A stretch of 64,000 nucleotides of DNA, from assembly GCA_013396915.1 (NCBI GenBank), contig VWZL01002055.1, forward strand, positions 692,040 to 756,039. The letters are read 5' to 3'. Numbering within the stretch: the stretch's first letter is position 1; every line of letters begins with the position of its first letter. Below are positions 13,601 through 26,255 of the stretch, one piece after another. Source of the DNA: Stercorarius parasiticus (Eukaryota > Chordata > Aves > Charadriiformes > Stercorariidae). The position numbers and the translations under genes were made by a program. A model generated the notes under the pieces. The model saw only the letters and a list, made by a program, of their open reading frames with translations. It had not been told where the DNA came from and did no database searches.

Positions 13601-16600
13601 TTTTTTTTTTTTCAAGCAGAAGTTAACTTTTTTATTTAGTTGAACAGGCTTGAAGTAAAATCTACAGACTTTCATTTTCAAACTACAATAGCCAATAATC
13701 ACTTACAATCCAGGTGCCGGGGAGGTGTGCAAGAAGCTTTTAAAATGTAAAATAACATGATTCTGTGTCAAATAGAAAGGAAATCATTTTCCGCCTAAAA
13801 GCAGTTGGAAAATTCATGATGTGTACTCATTAAAAGTGCCTTCAAGATATCAAGACAGGCTTTCTCTATAAATGCAAGATGAATAAAAATGGTAAGTAGC
13901 AACTATGATGTACAAACCACTTCAATGAACACCGTTGTTTTTGGTTTATGCTACTGAGGTGGGGGTTATTTTTAAGCAAATCTGTATTGCTTTAAAGAGC
14001 TGTATATGGACCAAAAGTGGGAAAAGGAGTAGGGAAGAGAATCTAATACCACCGCTATATGAAGGCAAAAAAACCCAGCAATATTGATTTTGCTTTGTGA
14101 ACAAATATTGTGACTGTGGAGGCAGCATCTTTTTTTTGTAATGACTAGCTGCTTAATTGCCTAGGTGTGGAAGGCAAGACACTGCACTCACAAATACTTC
14201 AAGGAGAAAGAGTATCAACTCTTTCAACACCAACTACATCCCCAATTTTCCCCAAGCTCAGTATCGCTCACAATCGTTCATGCAGGGCTGCAAAGCTGAA
14301 CGGGGGTGCACTGGGCTCTGAGTCAAAACGGCCTTCACCTCGCTCCCAGCGGGCATATAAGCGTGGCTCTGAATTGTAATAATTCTTTTATTTAATAAAA
14401 GTGTTGAAGCCGCTCCGTCAAGATTTGGTCCAGTAGCACCATAGCCATTGCGAGCTTTACAATTGATTTCAAGAGGTGATGGCTAAAATCTCACTGGCAC
14501 TAAACTAAAACCATAGGACAGAAATGCTACATATGATACTCTTAATGGGTTAATGAATCTTTATTCAAGGGCTGTTTAATTCACAGAGGAGTCATATATC
14601 TACTGTGCTCCAAGGACTCAGTTTCTTTCAGTACCTGACCAGCAAATCTCAGTTGCAACAATATCTGCCCTGAGCTGCAGCCAATGAGCCTCTCACCCTG
14701 CGCTTTTCCATGTGGGAAACTCAGGAGGGTGTTTTAAAGAAACAGATGCAGTTATCAGCACTTAAACATCCCGGACTTTAATTAATGACCAAGAATAATA
14801 GCAACCTGGTTCAGCTTTTCATGAAGTCACATATTTAATCTGCTGCTTCAGTTTTAACAAAAACCTCTCTAACAAACTTTTCTTCTCACTTCACTTTCAT
14901 AGAGCGAAATCTTAATAGAACCAAAAACTAAAATAAAAGTAAAGCATAAATCCTTTGGGAATTCTCATTATTTCTGTTTCCAAGGTTGGAGAAAGATGAG
15001 ATGGATTATGAGCAGTTACAGGCTTTTCTACTGTTCTTAAATCTTAATTATGTTTCCTACTCAGGAACATACTTCATAAGGAGCTTAACTTTAAGCACGT
15101 GCTTAAGAGTCATTGAATCCAAGAGGAACAAGGTAGGGTCAGGACGCTGGCAACCAGAAAAGGTCTCTTATCAGGCCACAGATATCATTAGCTTATCTCC
15201 AGGTTCAAAGGGCAGCAGAGGACATTGGTGCCTGGGAGAGACTTAGACTGGTTTGATTTGATCGGGACTTTCACTAGCGTTTGTAATTTTTCTGTAATTA
15301 AAATCCTCAAAATTTAAGCAGGTTTTTAGTTCTAAACACATGCCGAATCACTATCACCTGAATATCTCTAGGCTTGGTCATATGCTTTTCCTCTGTCCAG
15401 TAAGGGCCAAAATACAATTAGTCCGGCCTGCAGGGGTTGGTGTCCCGTGCTCAGTCCCGATCCCCACGTCTGTCACCAGACCAGCCAGCTGAAGGTTGCT
15501 TTAGTAACGCTCTTCTCGCTCACCAGACTGAACCAACAGGAGGGTGGCAGTGAACCCCTGGAACAGCTTTCTTTTTGTAGGCGTTTCCAATCACACCGAG
15601 TCCTACCTTTCTCCTTATTGCCCTGTTACCATTTATTTTTTGGTAGCGTACAGAGGCCACCGGACAGATCGGTGCCACATTGCAGTATCTACTATCCCAA
15701 GAACAAACTATCCTTGACCCCAAGACATTGCAATTCAAAAGCTAATGCTTTGCAACAGAAATGGAAAAACATCAAACAATCCACATTTTCAAAAGCGCAG
15801 GATTACAGGCTGGAAATCATCTCTCTCCTGTCCCTCCTCCTCCTACCCAGGCTTTTAATCTTTCATGGGAGACATAACATTTTCTGCATGGGCATTAAAC
15901 TAGTCCTTTTCAATAAATTGGTGTTGGCTGTAGCTCTGGATCCTCTGGTGAAGGTCTTTGAAGGCCAAAAAGAATCACGGCCTCACGCTTGGTTCCTTCT
16001 GCTTCTCCGTTGATGCTGCTGCAGGGCTCTGGGCTTGCATGCCGTCTGCTGCTTTGCCACCAGCCTCTGTTGGGGCTCCCAGCAGTGCCTGTGGAGCACA
16101 GCGGCCACCTCCCAGGTCCATGCTCCAGACCTGCAAAGCAGGCGCATCTTCCTGTTTCCCCAGGCCTGATGTGGGCAGCTGCCACAACGCCCTTATCCCA
16201 GATCCAGGCCAGCGCGAGCCCCCGGACCCGTTTCACAGGGAAAGTTCCCTCATCTCTCAGCGACTTCCTGTGATGATCCTGAAAGTCACTTTACCATCGA
16301 GGTTGCCTGGCTGGTACCGGCTGGCTGTTGAGAACAGGCTTCAGGGACTAATGATACGGCCTCAAGCCTGCATAAAAATGAGAGTACACTGCAGCAGTGG
16401 TAACAAACAGAAAACAACATTTGCCCTCAAGAACGTAGCTTGGATAGTGCCTATATGTGCATTGTGCCCTGCAGGGACTCTGCAAGCCTGTCATGTTATT
16501 CCCAGTTGAATATTATGAGCAACAAATACAATGCTGGGGGAATTTTTTGCTGCACATAAAAGCTCATGTAGTCCATAATTTTGAGATACTTTTTTTCGTA

Positions 16601-19300
16601 TTTTGGTACTTTCAAAAAAAGCTGAAAGCTATATTTCTTCTTTGCACAGTTTCTTGACTTATTCAACTTTTATTTGCTCGTGTTCTCTGTCGAGACAGAA
16701 ATGCATCTTGTTTGCTGAACCAGATGATGCGGATACAGGGTGCTCATGTACCCTTGCATTTCCTTGGCTCCCAGATGTTGGCTGGAGACCTGTGCAATTA
16801 AAGCCACACTTCCCCATATGAATGCTTATTTGGAGCCTCTGCTCCGAAAAGGGCAGCAACTGCTCCTCGTTAGGGTTTCTTGAAGGTGCAAATTATCCCA
16901 GAATACATAGTATATGTAGTCTATCCCAAGATATGTAGATGAGAAACTATCTAGTCATTGCCTTTTCCCAAGACTACTTCCACTTCATGCCTTTACCAGC
17001 GAGGGGAGGGCTCCTGCGCCCTCACCCTCCCACCTGCCAGCACCCGAAATTGCCCCAGTGAGAGCCGTGGCCCCACCATGGACAAGCTGGCACACAAATT
17101 GTGTAACTCTCCAAAGAGGTGACCTTCCTTTGCTGCTCAGGTTCCTCTTATCTCAGTCCATCTGTTTGTTTGGTCCTCTAGTGCTCCTGCCTCCCTCGGA
17201 ATGGCCCTGGAGAACTGTGAGTTACTACCCGAGATAAAAAAGATAAGGCCAACAGTCTTGCCAGCTGGGATGGAAAGGACCTGGAATCCACCTTTACTAC
17301 ATTTGTATGTTAGCCAAAACTCATGTTCGGTTAGGAATACTGCAAGTATTTTGCATTTTTTACAAATAAGGCACCTCAAACTGTTAACAGCTATTACCAA
17401 GTATAATTGCACTGTAGTTCTATAAAAGAAAATGTAATGTAATACTTACACTTTCCAATTGCACAATAGTAATTGTGAATAATTATACAAAACCTCAGGC
17501 TTTTTTATGGCTATTTCGAACACTGAGTTTGTGTACACTATATAAACACCATCTGTAGAAAATGTAAGATGCAACTTCTGTTTGAGCACAGATACATAAA
17601 ACTGTATCATCAACTATTCAGTGAGCATCCAGTTAAACAGCTATTGTTTCTATCTTCCTCTAAACTGCATTAATTCAACAACTTACCCTTTTGGATTCAC
17701 ACTCCCGCTTCATGGCATCCAAGCTTACATACCTCCAGTACTTTCTCTTTATTGCAGGAACATTTATGCACATGCCCCGAACCCCTGACTCCACCTCCAT
17801 CCCGTCCTGCCCAGGCTCCCTCGGGCACGTGTACCACCGCGTCCTGCCCCAGCCCCTCCGTCCCTGGCTGGGATTAAGCACCAGCGGTCGACACAGAGCA
17901 GTGGTTTCCAAATTCTTGCTGTGAAAGGCTTTTGAGGTGTTTCAGCAGAAGGCTGCTAGTTGTGAATACCAAAGCAGGGGCTTTCCCCTCTGCAGAGGCC
18001 CCTTCTTAAGTATAAAGTACAAACAATGAAAACGAAAAGCAATAAAAAAAGAGAGATCTGGGCTTTGAATGCTTCTTAGGGTCAAGCACTAAACCCTCTT
18101 TTGACAGCTACACAACCCACACTTGCTCCTCAAGAGAATTTGACCTCAAGTAAGGAACTGAACAAAGTGCATATTTTGTCTACAGTGGACAAATGCGTTG
18201 TTCTAAAGCAACAAACAAACTTCAGATAAAATATACAGATAACGACAGGAAAAAAAACCACTCCCAGAAATGAGACCCCACTATAATTTATGCAAATTTG
18301 TAAAAAAAGAACAAAGTATTTCTGATTTCATTGACTTTGTGTTGTATGGCAGAAGGTTAATCAAACTAAAGTGTTACATTTCTCCTCTGTTATTGATTAA
18401 CCAAAGTCAAATACCATTATCATTTTGCTTAATGCATTTAAATCATGAATATTTTCCCAGATGCTCTGCACAGTCACTTTGCAGATTTCCGTGGAAGTTG
18501 TTTACATGCTGAAGCATTGAGCCTGGATAGAAACACTTTGCTGCGATAGCAACACATACCCAACAGTTTCCATTTTCTCAATTCAGGGGGAAAATTGCTG
18601 TTCCTCCCCCTCCTTCGAATTCTCTCTCTTTCTGCAAGAATTATTCCTGCATCATTTGAAAAAATTACAAGCACGCTCATAATGGCTGCGGGTTTGTGCC
18701 CATCTTCAGCTAAAGCCCTGCCCCAAAGTCCCCTGAAATCACTGGGATTATTTCTACTGGCTTCACCACCTCTTATTTAGCCCTGAGTACACTGCAAAGT
18801 TGGCTTTAAATTTTGAAAGGTCCGGTGCTCAGTGGAGTTGCTTGTGCTGAGAATTTGGCCTGATGGCATAGAAATTATCTCCTGCCCCAACCCAACACGA
18901 TGAGGCCGAGAAGATGCAGTGGTCCATGACTGGCTGCTATTCCTCCCTTTGAAATGATCAGTTACATCTTTCGTTGACCTTTAACACTAATATGACGTGC
19001 AATGAGGTAAGAACGGAGCCCACACTGATGGACTCGCACCCACTGCCCTCCATGCCCATCACCTGGGCTGCAGGCACCGGGCCTGGCACAGGTTTCCAAC
19101 GGGGATGTGCCTGTTGTGTAGCTGAACGGTCAGAGATGCAGAATCATCTATCAATTAATTTTTGCTCATCAGTAGCTTTGAAAATGGAAAGAAATAATCA
19201 GAACAAACTCAGCCTCAGGTTCAAAGCCAAGAACAGCTTCAGCGGACTTCAACAGAAGTGAATGTGAGAATATTACATTTTTATTATTATTTTTGTTCAA
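13601..19300. other. Intergenic: GC-rich patch with chance ORFs, ancient repeat fragments
   Basis: No gene recognised. A GC-rich patch at about 15950-16260 is open in several frames on both strands but shows no domain or splice pattern. An old repeat fragment lies at 15081-15112. A small AT-rich block with a TAATTA core lies at about 17430-17500. Confidence 0.65.
15081..15112. repeat. Fragment of ancient sauropsid interspersed repeat
   Basis: GAGCTTAACTTTAAGCACGT followed by GCTTAAGAGTCATTG matches the core of a common turtle/crocodile/bird repeat containing TTAAGCACGTGCTTAA. Only about 30 bp are recognisable. Confidence 0.45.
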
Positions 19301-20270
19301 AGATGTTTAATTTCTCCAAGTCTGCTAGCAAGCTCTGGCTGTTTTCTGAAGTGAAGGATAAGGATTTCATTTACATTGGGATAAAAAAAAAAGGAAGCAA
19401 AAAAAGAAAGGCTGCTCATTCCTTATAGAAAAACAAGTATTTCTAAATTGACACTTGGAATTATGTGTATTCCACCAGGAGCTCAAGATCTGCTGTAATA
19501 CACTATTTGCTGTAAGTGACCAAAACACTTCTAGATTTATCTGCCACAACATTATAAGGCAGAAAGTCTCTTCATACAAGGATGACAACTATGACCAGCT
19601 TCATCTATATTCTGCCAGTGCCACAGTATGCTAAGCAGTAACCAAATCTTTTGGCAGCCCGTGCTGCAAAGCACCTAGAATATTACCCAAAAAGCCCCCA
19701 AATGCATGCCTCATTTTTACATATAGTTTAGATATTTTCCACATACAATTAAATGCACACATCTGGACATCCCTTTATTTAAACAAATATGTATCATGTA
19801 TTTGGACTATTTATTCATCTCCTTGTGATCATCAGGAATAGGAGGAAGAAGCAGGGGGTGTGGAAGAGGAGAAGCTCTGCAGGAGGGGCTTTCCATAGGT
19901 GGTGACCAGGCAGGAGCAGGGGGCAAGCGCTGGCGTGGGGCAAGTAAGCCCTGGCTGATACTGTGATTAGCAGGGCAGGGAGAAATGCAGACAGGGACAA
20001 TAGGAAAAGTGAGAAGAAGGTGGAAGGAACAGGGAATACGACATGGTTGATGCCCCAGTGCAGCTCCACAGCTGTTTGGCCCTGTACCACTGAAGTCAAA
20101 AGCCAGACGCTCACTACCCTGGGGTAAGGGCACACATGGAAAAGCACTTTTGTGTAAGGCTGGAGCACATCCATGGATTGCTTGCTACTCCCAATTTATA
20201 CTTATATATACACACATCCATCCGTCCATCGGTGCAGCAGTGAGAATCCCCTGATCAACAGCTGAGAAGG

Positions 20271-20318
20271 CAGAATTTTCAAAAGTGACCTGTGATTTTC
20301 CGCACTTCCAAAATTAGG
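20271..20318. repeat. Fragment of ancient sauropsid interspersed repeat
   Basis: CAGAATTTTCAAAAGTGACC followed by TGTGATTTTCCGCACTTCC resembles the TTTTCAAAAGTGACTAGTGA repeat seen in turtle and archosaur genomes. The fragment is divergent and non-coding. Confidence 0.45.
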
Positions 20319-23189
20319 AACAAGAAAGAAATTAAGCAATGGTACAGCTACTTATTATTTTTTAAAATCCATGCTGTATGGTCAATTCTCGTGATCCACG
20401 GAACACCAAAACCCATTCCAAAATTAAGCACCTATAACCACCAGTGAGAAAAGCACAACACATGGGCTTTATTATTGAAGTACTTTACGCTAATGCAACG
20501 TGTATGTTTGTTACCAGTACGCTATGGCATATAGCATTAAAAAGAAACCAGTCTGCAGTAACTATACCCTTTAGGTTTTATAAATTGCCAGTAGGCATAA
20601 CGGTGCTTTGTTTGCCTGCATTTACTTCTCTGTTTTGTACATACAGATATGTGGACAAGGCATCTGCTCAGTCAAGAGCTGGGACTGCTGAGCCAGGTAC
20701 AGGCTCTCAGACCCATGCACAGCAGAAACCCATCTAACCGACCGAGTGTACAAATCACCGGACAGGTGGTTAATTCTTTATACACACATTTATGATGATG
20801 CACAATCACTGAACCAGCATAAAGGTTAGATACCTGCACTTGAAGATCAGACCTGTGACTTGTTTAGAATAGAATTTAATAGAAGAAAATGGAGGAAATG
20901 TAAGTTAGGTTATGTTACTTTTAGGTTCTGATTATTCGTATTATCACTACTTGGAATTTTTTGGAAAACAAATACAAGGTTTTGCAATTAGACCCCTGAT
21001 CAAGGAAAGCATTTGAGGAACTGTATAACAAAACATACGAGTAGTCACTTTAATGAAATTGCTACTTATATACGTGAATTATCCACTCATTTTAAGTGAT
21101 TTGCTGGATCAAAGCCTTTCTGTTTCAATTAGAGCAGCAGAGTTAAAGTAATGTAACAACTCCAGTTTGGAGAAAATAACAGACCCAAGGTGGCTGCATC
21201 AATAAAGATATTCCCAAAGGGGAAAGAGAATAAATGATACCTGTAGAAAGTGCCCATACAACTACACCACTAATTATCCGTTCAACTTTTTTTTACCTAA
21301 AAGATTAAAACATATTTCATTTCAAACCTCCTAAGGAAACTGCACTACCTGGGTTTGTGTAGGGGCTGAAGATGTTAATGCTCCAAGAACTTGGACAAAC
21401 CCCACTATTTAAAATACCACTTCTATTTTTTAACTGAGGTAAACAGAGTACATTATAAATCTCCAGCGTAGCCTATTGAAGTGTCAGAACGGCTCATTCA
21501 AAGCAATACATTCTCTTCTGAAAGATTTTAGTATTATAATAAAAAATTCTCTCCCTCAGATGCACCTGAGAAGCATTAGCTTCTTGGTGACTTTAAGAAC
21601 CAAATCCTTTAATACAAACCTAGCTTTTCCCACAGGCACTTGAAAATATTTAGCATTTTTTCAGTTGAATGCAATTTTCATAATAAAGTAGCTCACTCGG
21701 CTACCTGACACCACACACAAAGACGCCGAGTAAGCAGCTCCTGCCAACTCAGGCAGAGTGTGATTGCAACCCCCAGTTACATACGTAAGTAGGCTTTTAA
21801 ACATCCAATTGCTGCAAGAATTCAAGCAATTTAGGTATTATATGTTATCGTTATGTATTTTATTCCATAAGGTCCAGACACAACTCCTATACAGCCGGTG
21901 TCTTTCAGTCCACCTTAACAGAGGACACAACAGATCTTAAATTTCTCTGACATTTAAATTCTACCTCTATGACCAGTTTTAGGATACCAAAGCAGCCCTT
22001 CGCTACTCTAAACACAATTTGGATGCCTAATTTTAATTTCTGTGTTTTAGGGTCTGGAAATCAGAATTTGCTTAATATAACATCCCTTCTGCTACGAAGT
22101 AGATTCCTCCACATAAACACACGCCCCTTTGCCAACGGCACCGGCTTGTGGCTACTGACGCTGCTCCCTACTTTTAGTCAACCCTTCGTTTCAATTTCAC
22201 TGGTGAACCTCTCAGGGAAGTATGGGAATGAGGTATGTTTTGTTCTGTGCCAAAATACTCAGTCCAGTCTATCAAACCCAAAATGTTCACATTTAACTGC
22301 GTCTCTGGCCATTTCAAGGGTATAATTTTAAAACTACAGTGTATTTTGTTAAATCGAGCCCTACAATGATCCTGTTTTGCTTCCATCCACTTAGCCTATT
22401 AATGCAGGCTAATACTGCGTGTTCTTGTGGCAGCAAAACCTAAAGTGTACCAGGAGACTACAGTGATAGATTACATGTACATGCTGTGTCATATCCAATT
22501 AACTCAAATTGACTGTGTACTGCATTATGCTGTTAGTGCATGGAAGATCAATAAATATGGAGAAAATCCAACGAGGCTCTCTCCATTCCCATCCAATTCT
22601 AGTAGGTCTGAGACAGATCATGCTCCGATGATGTGTATGCTGCTGCTGAAGAGGGCAGGTGGTGCATAGACACCATTCAAACTTGGCCTATTCAATCTAA
22701 ACTCCTCTAACTCGCCATTCATGCATAGCAAAACACCATCTGGTCCTATTTTGCCTCCAGCAATCACAGCTGACCAAAAACGATAATAACAGCTGTTGCA
22801 AAACAAAAGCCAAACAAAGGGGGGAGGGAAAGGTTAGAATGAAGTCCAGTGCCGCAAAATACTCCATGAAGTGAGAAATGGAAAAGGAGCCATTCAAATA
22901 GCCAATCCCCATTGAAAAGAGCCAGTGCAAGACTTCTGGTTAAACTTGAGATATTTAATCCATCTGTCCTGCCAACCACAATGGTCAGGTGATAATATAA
23001 AATTGAGATTATGTTGCATAGAGGTATTTAAAGCCTTTGTTCTCCAAGTTAGAGACTAATGACCCTGTGTCAGCTAAAAATTAAACCTCCTTATGTTCTT
23101 TCATCATGTGTCAACCTGGGTTAATGTGAAAGTAGAATGTGGTTAACTGGGGTGATAAAGCATCTGAAACCTTGGGAAAAGAAGGGAGC

Positions 23190-23830
23190 AGTTAAGTGCT
23201 TGTAAATGATATGAAGGAAAACATTCTTTAAACTGTGCACGACGCTGAAATCATACAGATACTGCATTTTTACTGCATATTAAGCAATTTAAATTAGCAG
23301 TTTTATTTATGACCTATGATAGCAAAGTTATTCACTTAGACTTAGGGAGTACGAACACCAACAGTTTGAAACACAAGATGTTCCGCAATATGCTATTGTG
23401 GGTAATGTAAAATACAATTTTGTAGCAAGCAGAGGGATGCTCCAGCTTTTCAAGATTCAAATTTTGATATTTAAAATGTACAGTCCTGCTCGATGATTAA
23501 TTTTGTTTAGCTGCAGTAATTAAAACTATTTTTCCTGGAATTGACCATCAGCAGTTCAGCAGCTCTTAATCAAATGTGATAAAACCCAGGATTTATGAAA
23601 TCATTTAATGAGTGTAATAACACCTGCTTCTCGCTGCAAATAGTTGAAAACAGACTTCAGTTGTAATTAACTCTTATCACTAGTGACATTTTTCCAACGA
23701 TACTTCATAGGTCTTCAAAATGACAATTATGGAACTAATACACAATTACTGTCACATGCGGTTTAGCAATTATTTCTGAAGACATTTGTCTAAAGGTTTC
23801 GAAACGACGATAAAATGGTTCCCTTTGTCA
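23190..23830. promoter_or_regulatory. Candidate conserved non-coding element downstream of TOX3
   Basis: About 640 bp of non-repetitive AT-rich sequence with TAATTA cores at 23517-23522 and 23664-23669, CACCTG and CAGCTG-like E-boxes, and no ORF. The composition is typical of developmental enhancers in gene deserts. Conservation itself cannot be seen from one sequence. Confidence 0.35.
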
Positions 23831-24019
23831 TGTAAGGTTGGTTAGAACCAGCACACGCAAAGTTCCCTCCCCACCAGCCTCTGCTGTGCCAGCGCGAATG
23901 CAGGCAGGCTTCCTCCCGCTTGGAATCAACATCTGCCGGCCCAGACATTATTAGATATCATACGAAGGCTATTAGGAGCACGGGTACCTGTCAGCTAACA
24001 CCTATTATGAAAAGCTTCA

Positions 24020-24560
24020 ACTTATACACGATTTTTTCTGCTCCAAGAAATCTATAAATTTATAATTAGAATCTCTTGCTGTTCAATATTTGTACATAAT
24101 AAACAGAGTACCTGAGGATGATGAAATATTGAAAGCTGAATTCATTATTAATAAACTCACATGGTATCGTACCTCTTCCCTCAAGTCTGGCTGCAACTTT
24201 TTGGGGATCTATATTCCATTATTTTTCGGTTGTGGCCTGCGCGTGGTAGCCATGGACACCGCCTCAAACAGGATTAGGATTCTGCTCAGGTTTGACACTT
24301 GCTGTTTTTAATTTTCATTTTATCATAAGCAGTTTAAGATTGTTGCCAGTGGTAATTTGCAATTTTTATCAAGACCTCTTCATTATAGCTTCTGACAGGA
24401 CAGATGCTGTAATTAATCATGCAAGACAACTGGGGATAGTGGTCAGACTGCACTCGCAGCACGGCTATTGCAGGCAAAGAAGGGAAAGAAGAAAATAAAG
24501 GATTTCTCCTCTCCGTCAAGAGTAAAAATACATGAACAGCACTAATAACCTGACAACACA
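24020..24560. promoter_or_regulatory. Candidate conserved non-coding element near TOX3 3' end
   Basis: A non-repetitive block with TAATTA at 24410-24415, TTTGACACTTGCTG, TTTTATCATAAGC and GTAGCCATGGACAC (weakly RFX-like). It shows no coding pattern. The enhancer role is inferred from composition only. Confidence 0.35.
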
Positions 24561-24831
24561 TTGGATGTGAACATTTTGTATGAAATACCTGCCCTCTCCA
24601 TCCCCCCTCTATCGTGCCCTACTTTTATGATAAAATAAAGGTCAGACAACTCAGGACCAGGCTGAGTCAGAGTTGGGGGCTTATAGATATTGCCCATGGC
24701 AATAGCTGTGCTTACAGCTGAAACTCAAAGGTACAAAGAAAACCACAATTTGCGCTTATTTGCATCTCTGAACACTACTGCTGGGAGACAGGTTTGCTGT
24801 CCTGTTCCTGCGGACAAAGGTAACACGGAAC

Positions 24832-24883
24832 CACCAATGGTTTGTAACTAACTCCACCACCAATGGTTCGTAACTAACTCCAC
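24832..24883. repeat. 26-nt tandem duplication
   Basis: Two adjacent 26-nt units, each beginning CACCAATGGTT and ending ACTAACTCCAC, differ at one base (TTTG versus TTCG). The near identity indicates a recent local duplication. Confidence 0.9.
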
Positions 24884-25114
24884 CACCTGCTTTCCCTCTC
24901 TGAAGGAGGGTGGAAAAACCTCAGAGAAGTTGTTTGCGACCCTTCAGCAGCGCATCTTGATGGATACAAGAGCCGATCCCACACGCGGTTCCCATCGCTA
25001 CCTATTTACCCAGTATGTTTGATGAAATAAAAATCCAAAAAGTTAAATAAATTTCTCAATAAAGTGTTTTCATAAGGAAACACTTCTGGTTTTTCTACCA
25101 AAGACTTATGCCCA

Positions 25115-26255
25115 TGGGTTTTACTGAAATGTGTTTATTCTATAGCAAGATAAAAGCATTTATTTTAGATAAGCAAAATACAAACAACTTAATTGCTGCT
25201 ATCATAACTCATAAAAAAGTATAAAACAGCATAAAAACACAATAAGCAATGTAGCAATTAATAATTCATGTTACCAGTGTTTACATTAAAGCCTCATTTA
25301 TGAAAACTTTACAACACATGATATGAAAACTTACAACTTTTAAAGAAAATATTTACATTGATTATTCGGTTGTGGAGTTTCATTTAAATATTCTACTGGT
25401 TTTACAGCGTATTAAAAACTCTTGCATTTTTCATCTTAGCTTTCTGTAATAACAGTTTTATTTAAGTGCATTTCCCTTTTAAAAATACAGTGTATTAAAT
25501 CTGAAACTCATCACTTCAACACAGAATATAATATTCACATTTGTTCTGTAACTGGAATTAACGTAAGAGGGTAAATGTCAATATATATTTTCTTACAAAC
25601 TATGGCAGGTTTATTTGGAGAAATGAAGTGGAAGGCTGGGTCAAACATTTAAGTTCAGTTACTTCATTTGTTTTTCTGAAGACATTTAGGGGAGAGAAAA
25701 AAAAAATTAAGAGCTTTGGCAAAAATCTGTGATTTACTCTATTTTTTCATGACAAAAAATGCCATCAACTAACTCATGTCATACAAGTATGATTGTATGA
25801 AATCCAATCATCATTTTACAGGTAGTTACAACTGTGCTTTAAGGGCTTCATGAGTTCATACTGCCTTGAAGTGCATTATTCACTTTTAGAGAAAGAAGGG
25901 TTCTATCATATAACTCCAAAAGACCATTTTGCAGTCATAAGGTCCAGGTATTTATTAGGCCATTTGATTCACATATTGTAGGTAAAGCTTAAATAAATTA
26001 AAAAGGCATCACATGAAAAAGAGCACAGCTTTTTTTTCTTTTTTTTAAAAACAAAATGATTTATAGTCAGCTAAAAGATGATACACAGCTACATTGTAGT
26101 TCTTTATTGCCTATCTAATAGACACTTTAGAGGATCATTTGATCTGTTATGCATCCCTGCATAACTACCATCAACAATTTACAGTTTTCACCCAAATACG
26201 GTTTACCCCTACCCCCTCCATCAACACAAAGCCATGTTGCCAGATCATTTTATCT
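25115..26255 (-). other. TOX3: Likely TOX3 3' UTR (distal end approximate)
   Basis: This AT-rich sequence directly follows the TOX3 stop codon on the minus strand and has no convincing ORF. Minus-strand AATAAA hexamers occur at 26108-26103, 25956-25951, 25615-25610, 25462-25457, 25164-25159 and 25139-25134, so alternative polyadenylation is possible. ATTTA-type AU-rich elements are frequent. I set the end just past the last two clustered signals. Without transcript data the true end could be nearer or further. Confidence 0.5.
25134..25164 (-). promoter_or_regulatory. Paired candidate distal poly(A) signals for TOX3
   Basis: Two AATAAA hexamers on the minus strand, at 25164-25159 and 25139-25134, lie 20 nt apart about 1.1 kb past the stop codon. 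They are the last such signals before the sequence changes character. Use of either is inferred. Confidence 0.4.

Larger units (their letters stand above)
19301..25114. other. Intergenic next to the TOX3 3' end: strongest candidate conserved blocks
   Basis: No gene recognised. It has an ancient repeat fragment at 20271-20318, long non-repetitive AT-rich blocks at about 23190-23830 and 24020-24560, a 26-nt tandem duplication at 24832-24883, and three plus-strand AATAAA hexamers at 25026-25063. Confidence 0.65.

Noticed and set aside
15447..16509. Two overlapping plus-strand open frames of 188 and 183 codons, with open frames also on the minus strand
   Set aside because: The region is locally GC-rich, which lowers stop-codon frequency. 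Neither translation shows a domain, repeat, signal or plausible splice structure.
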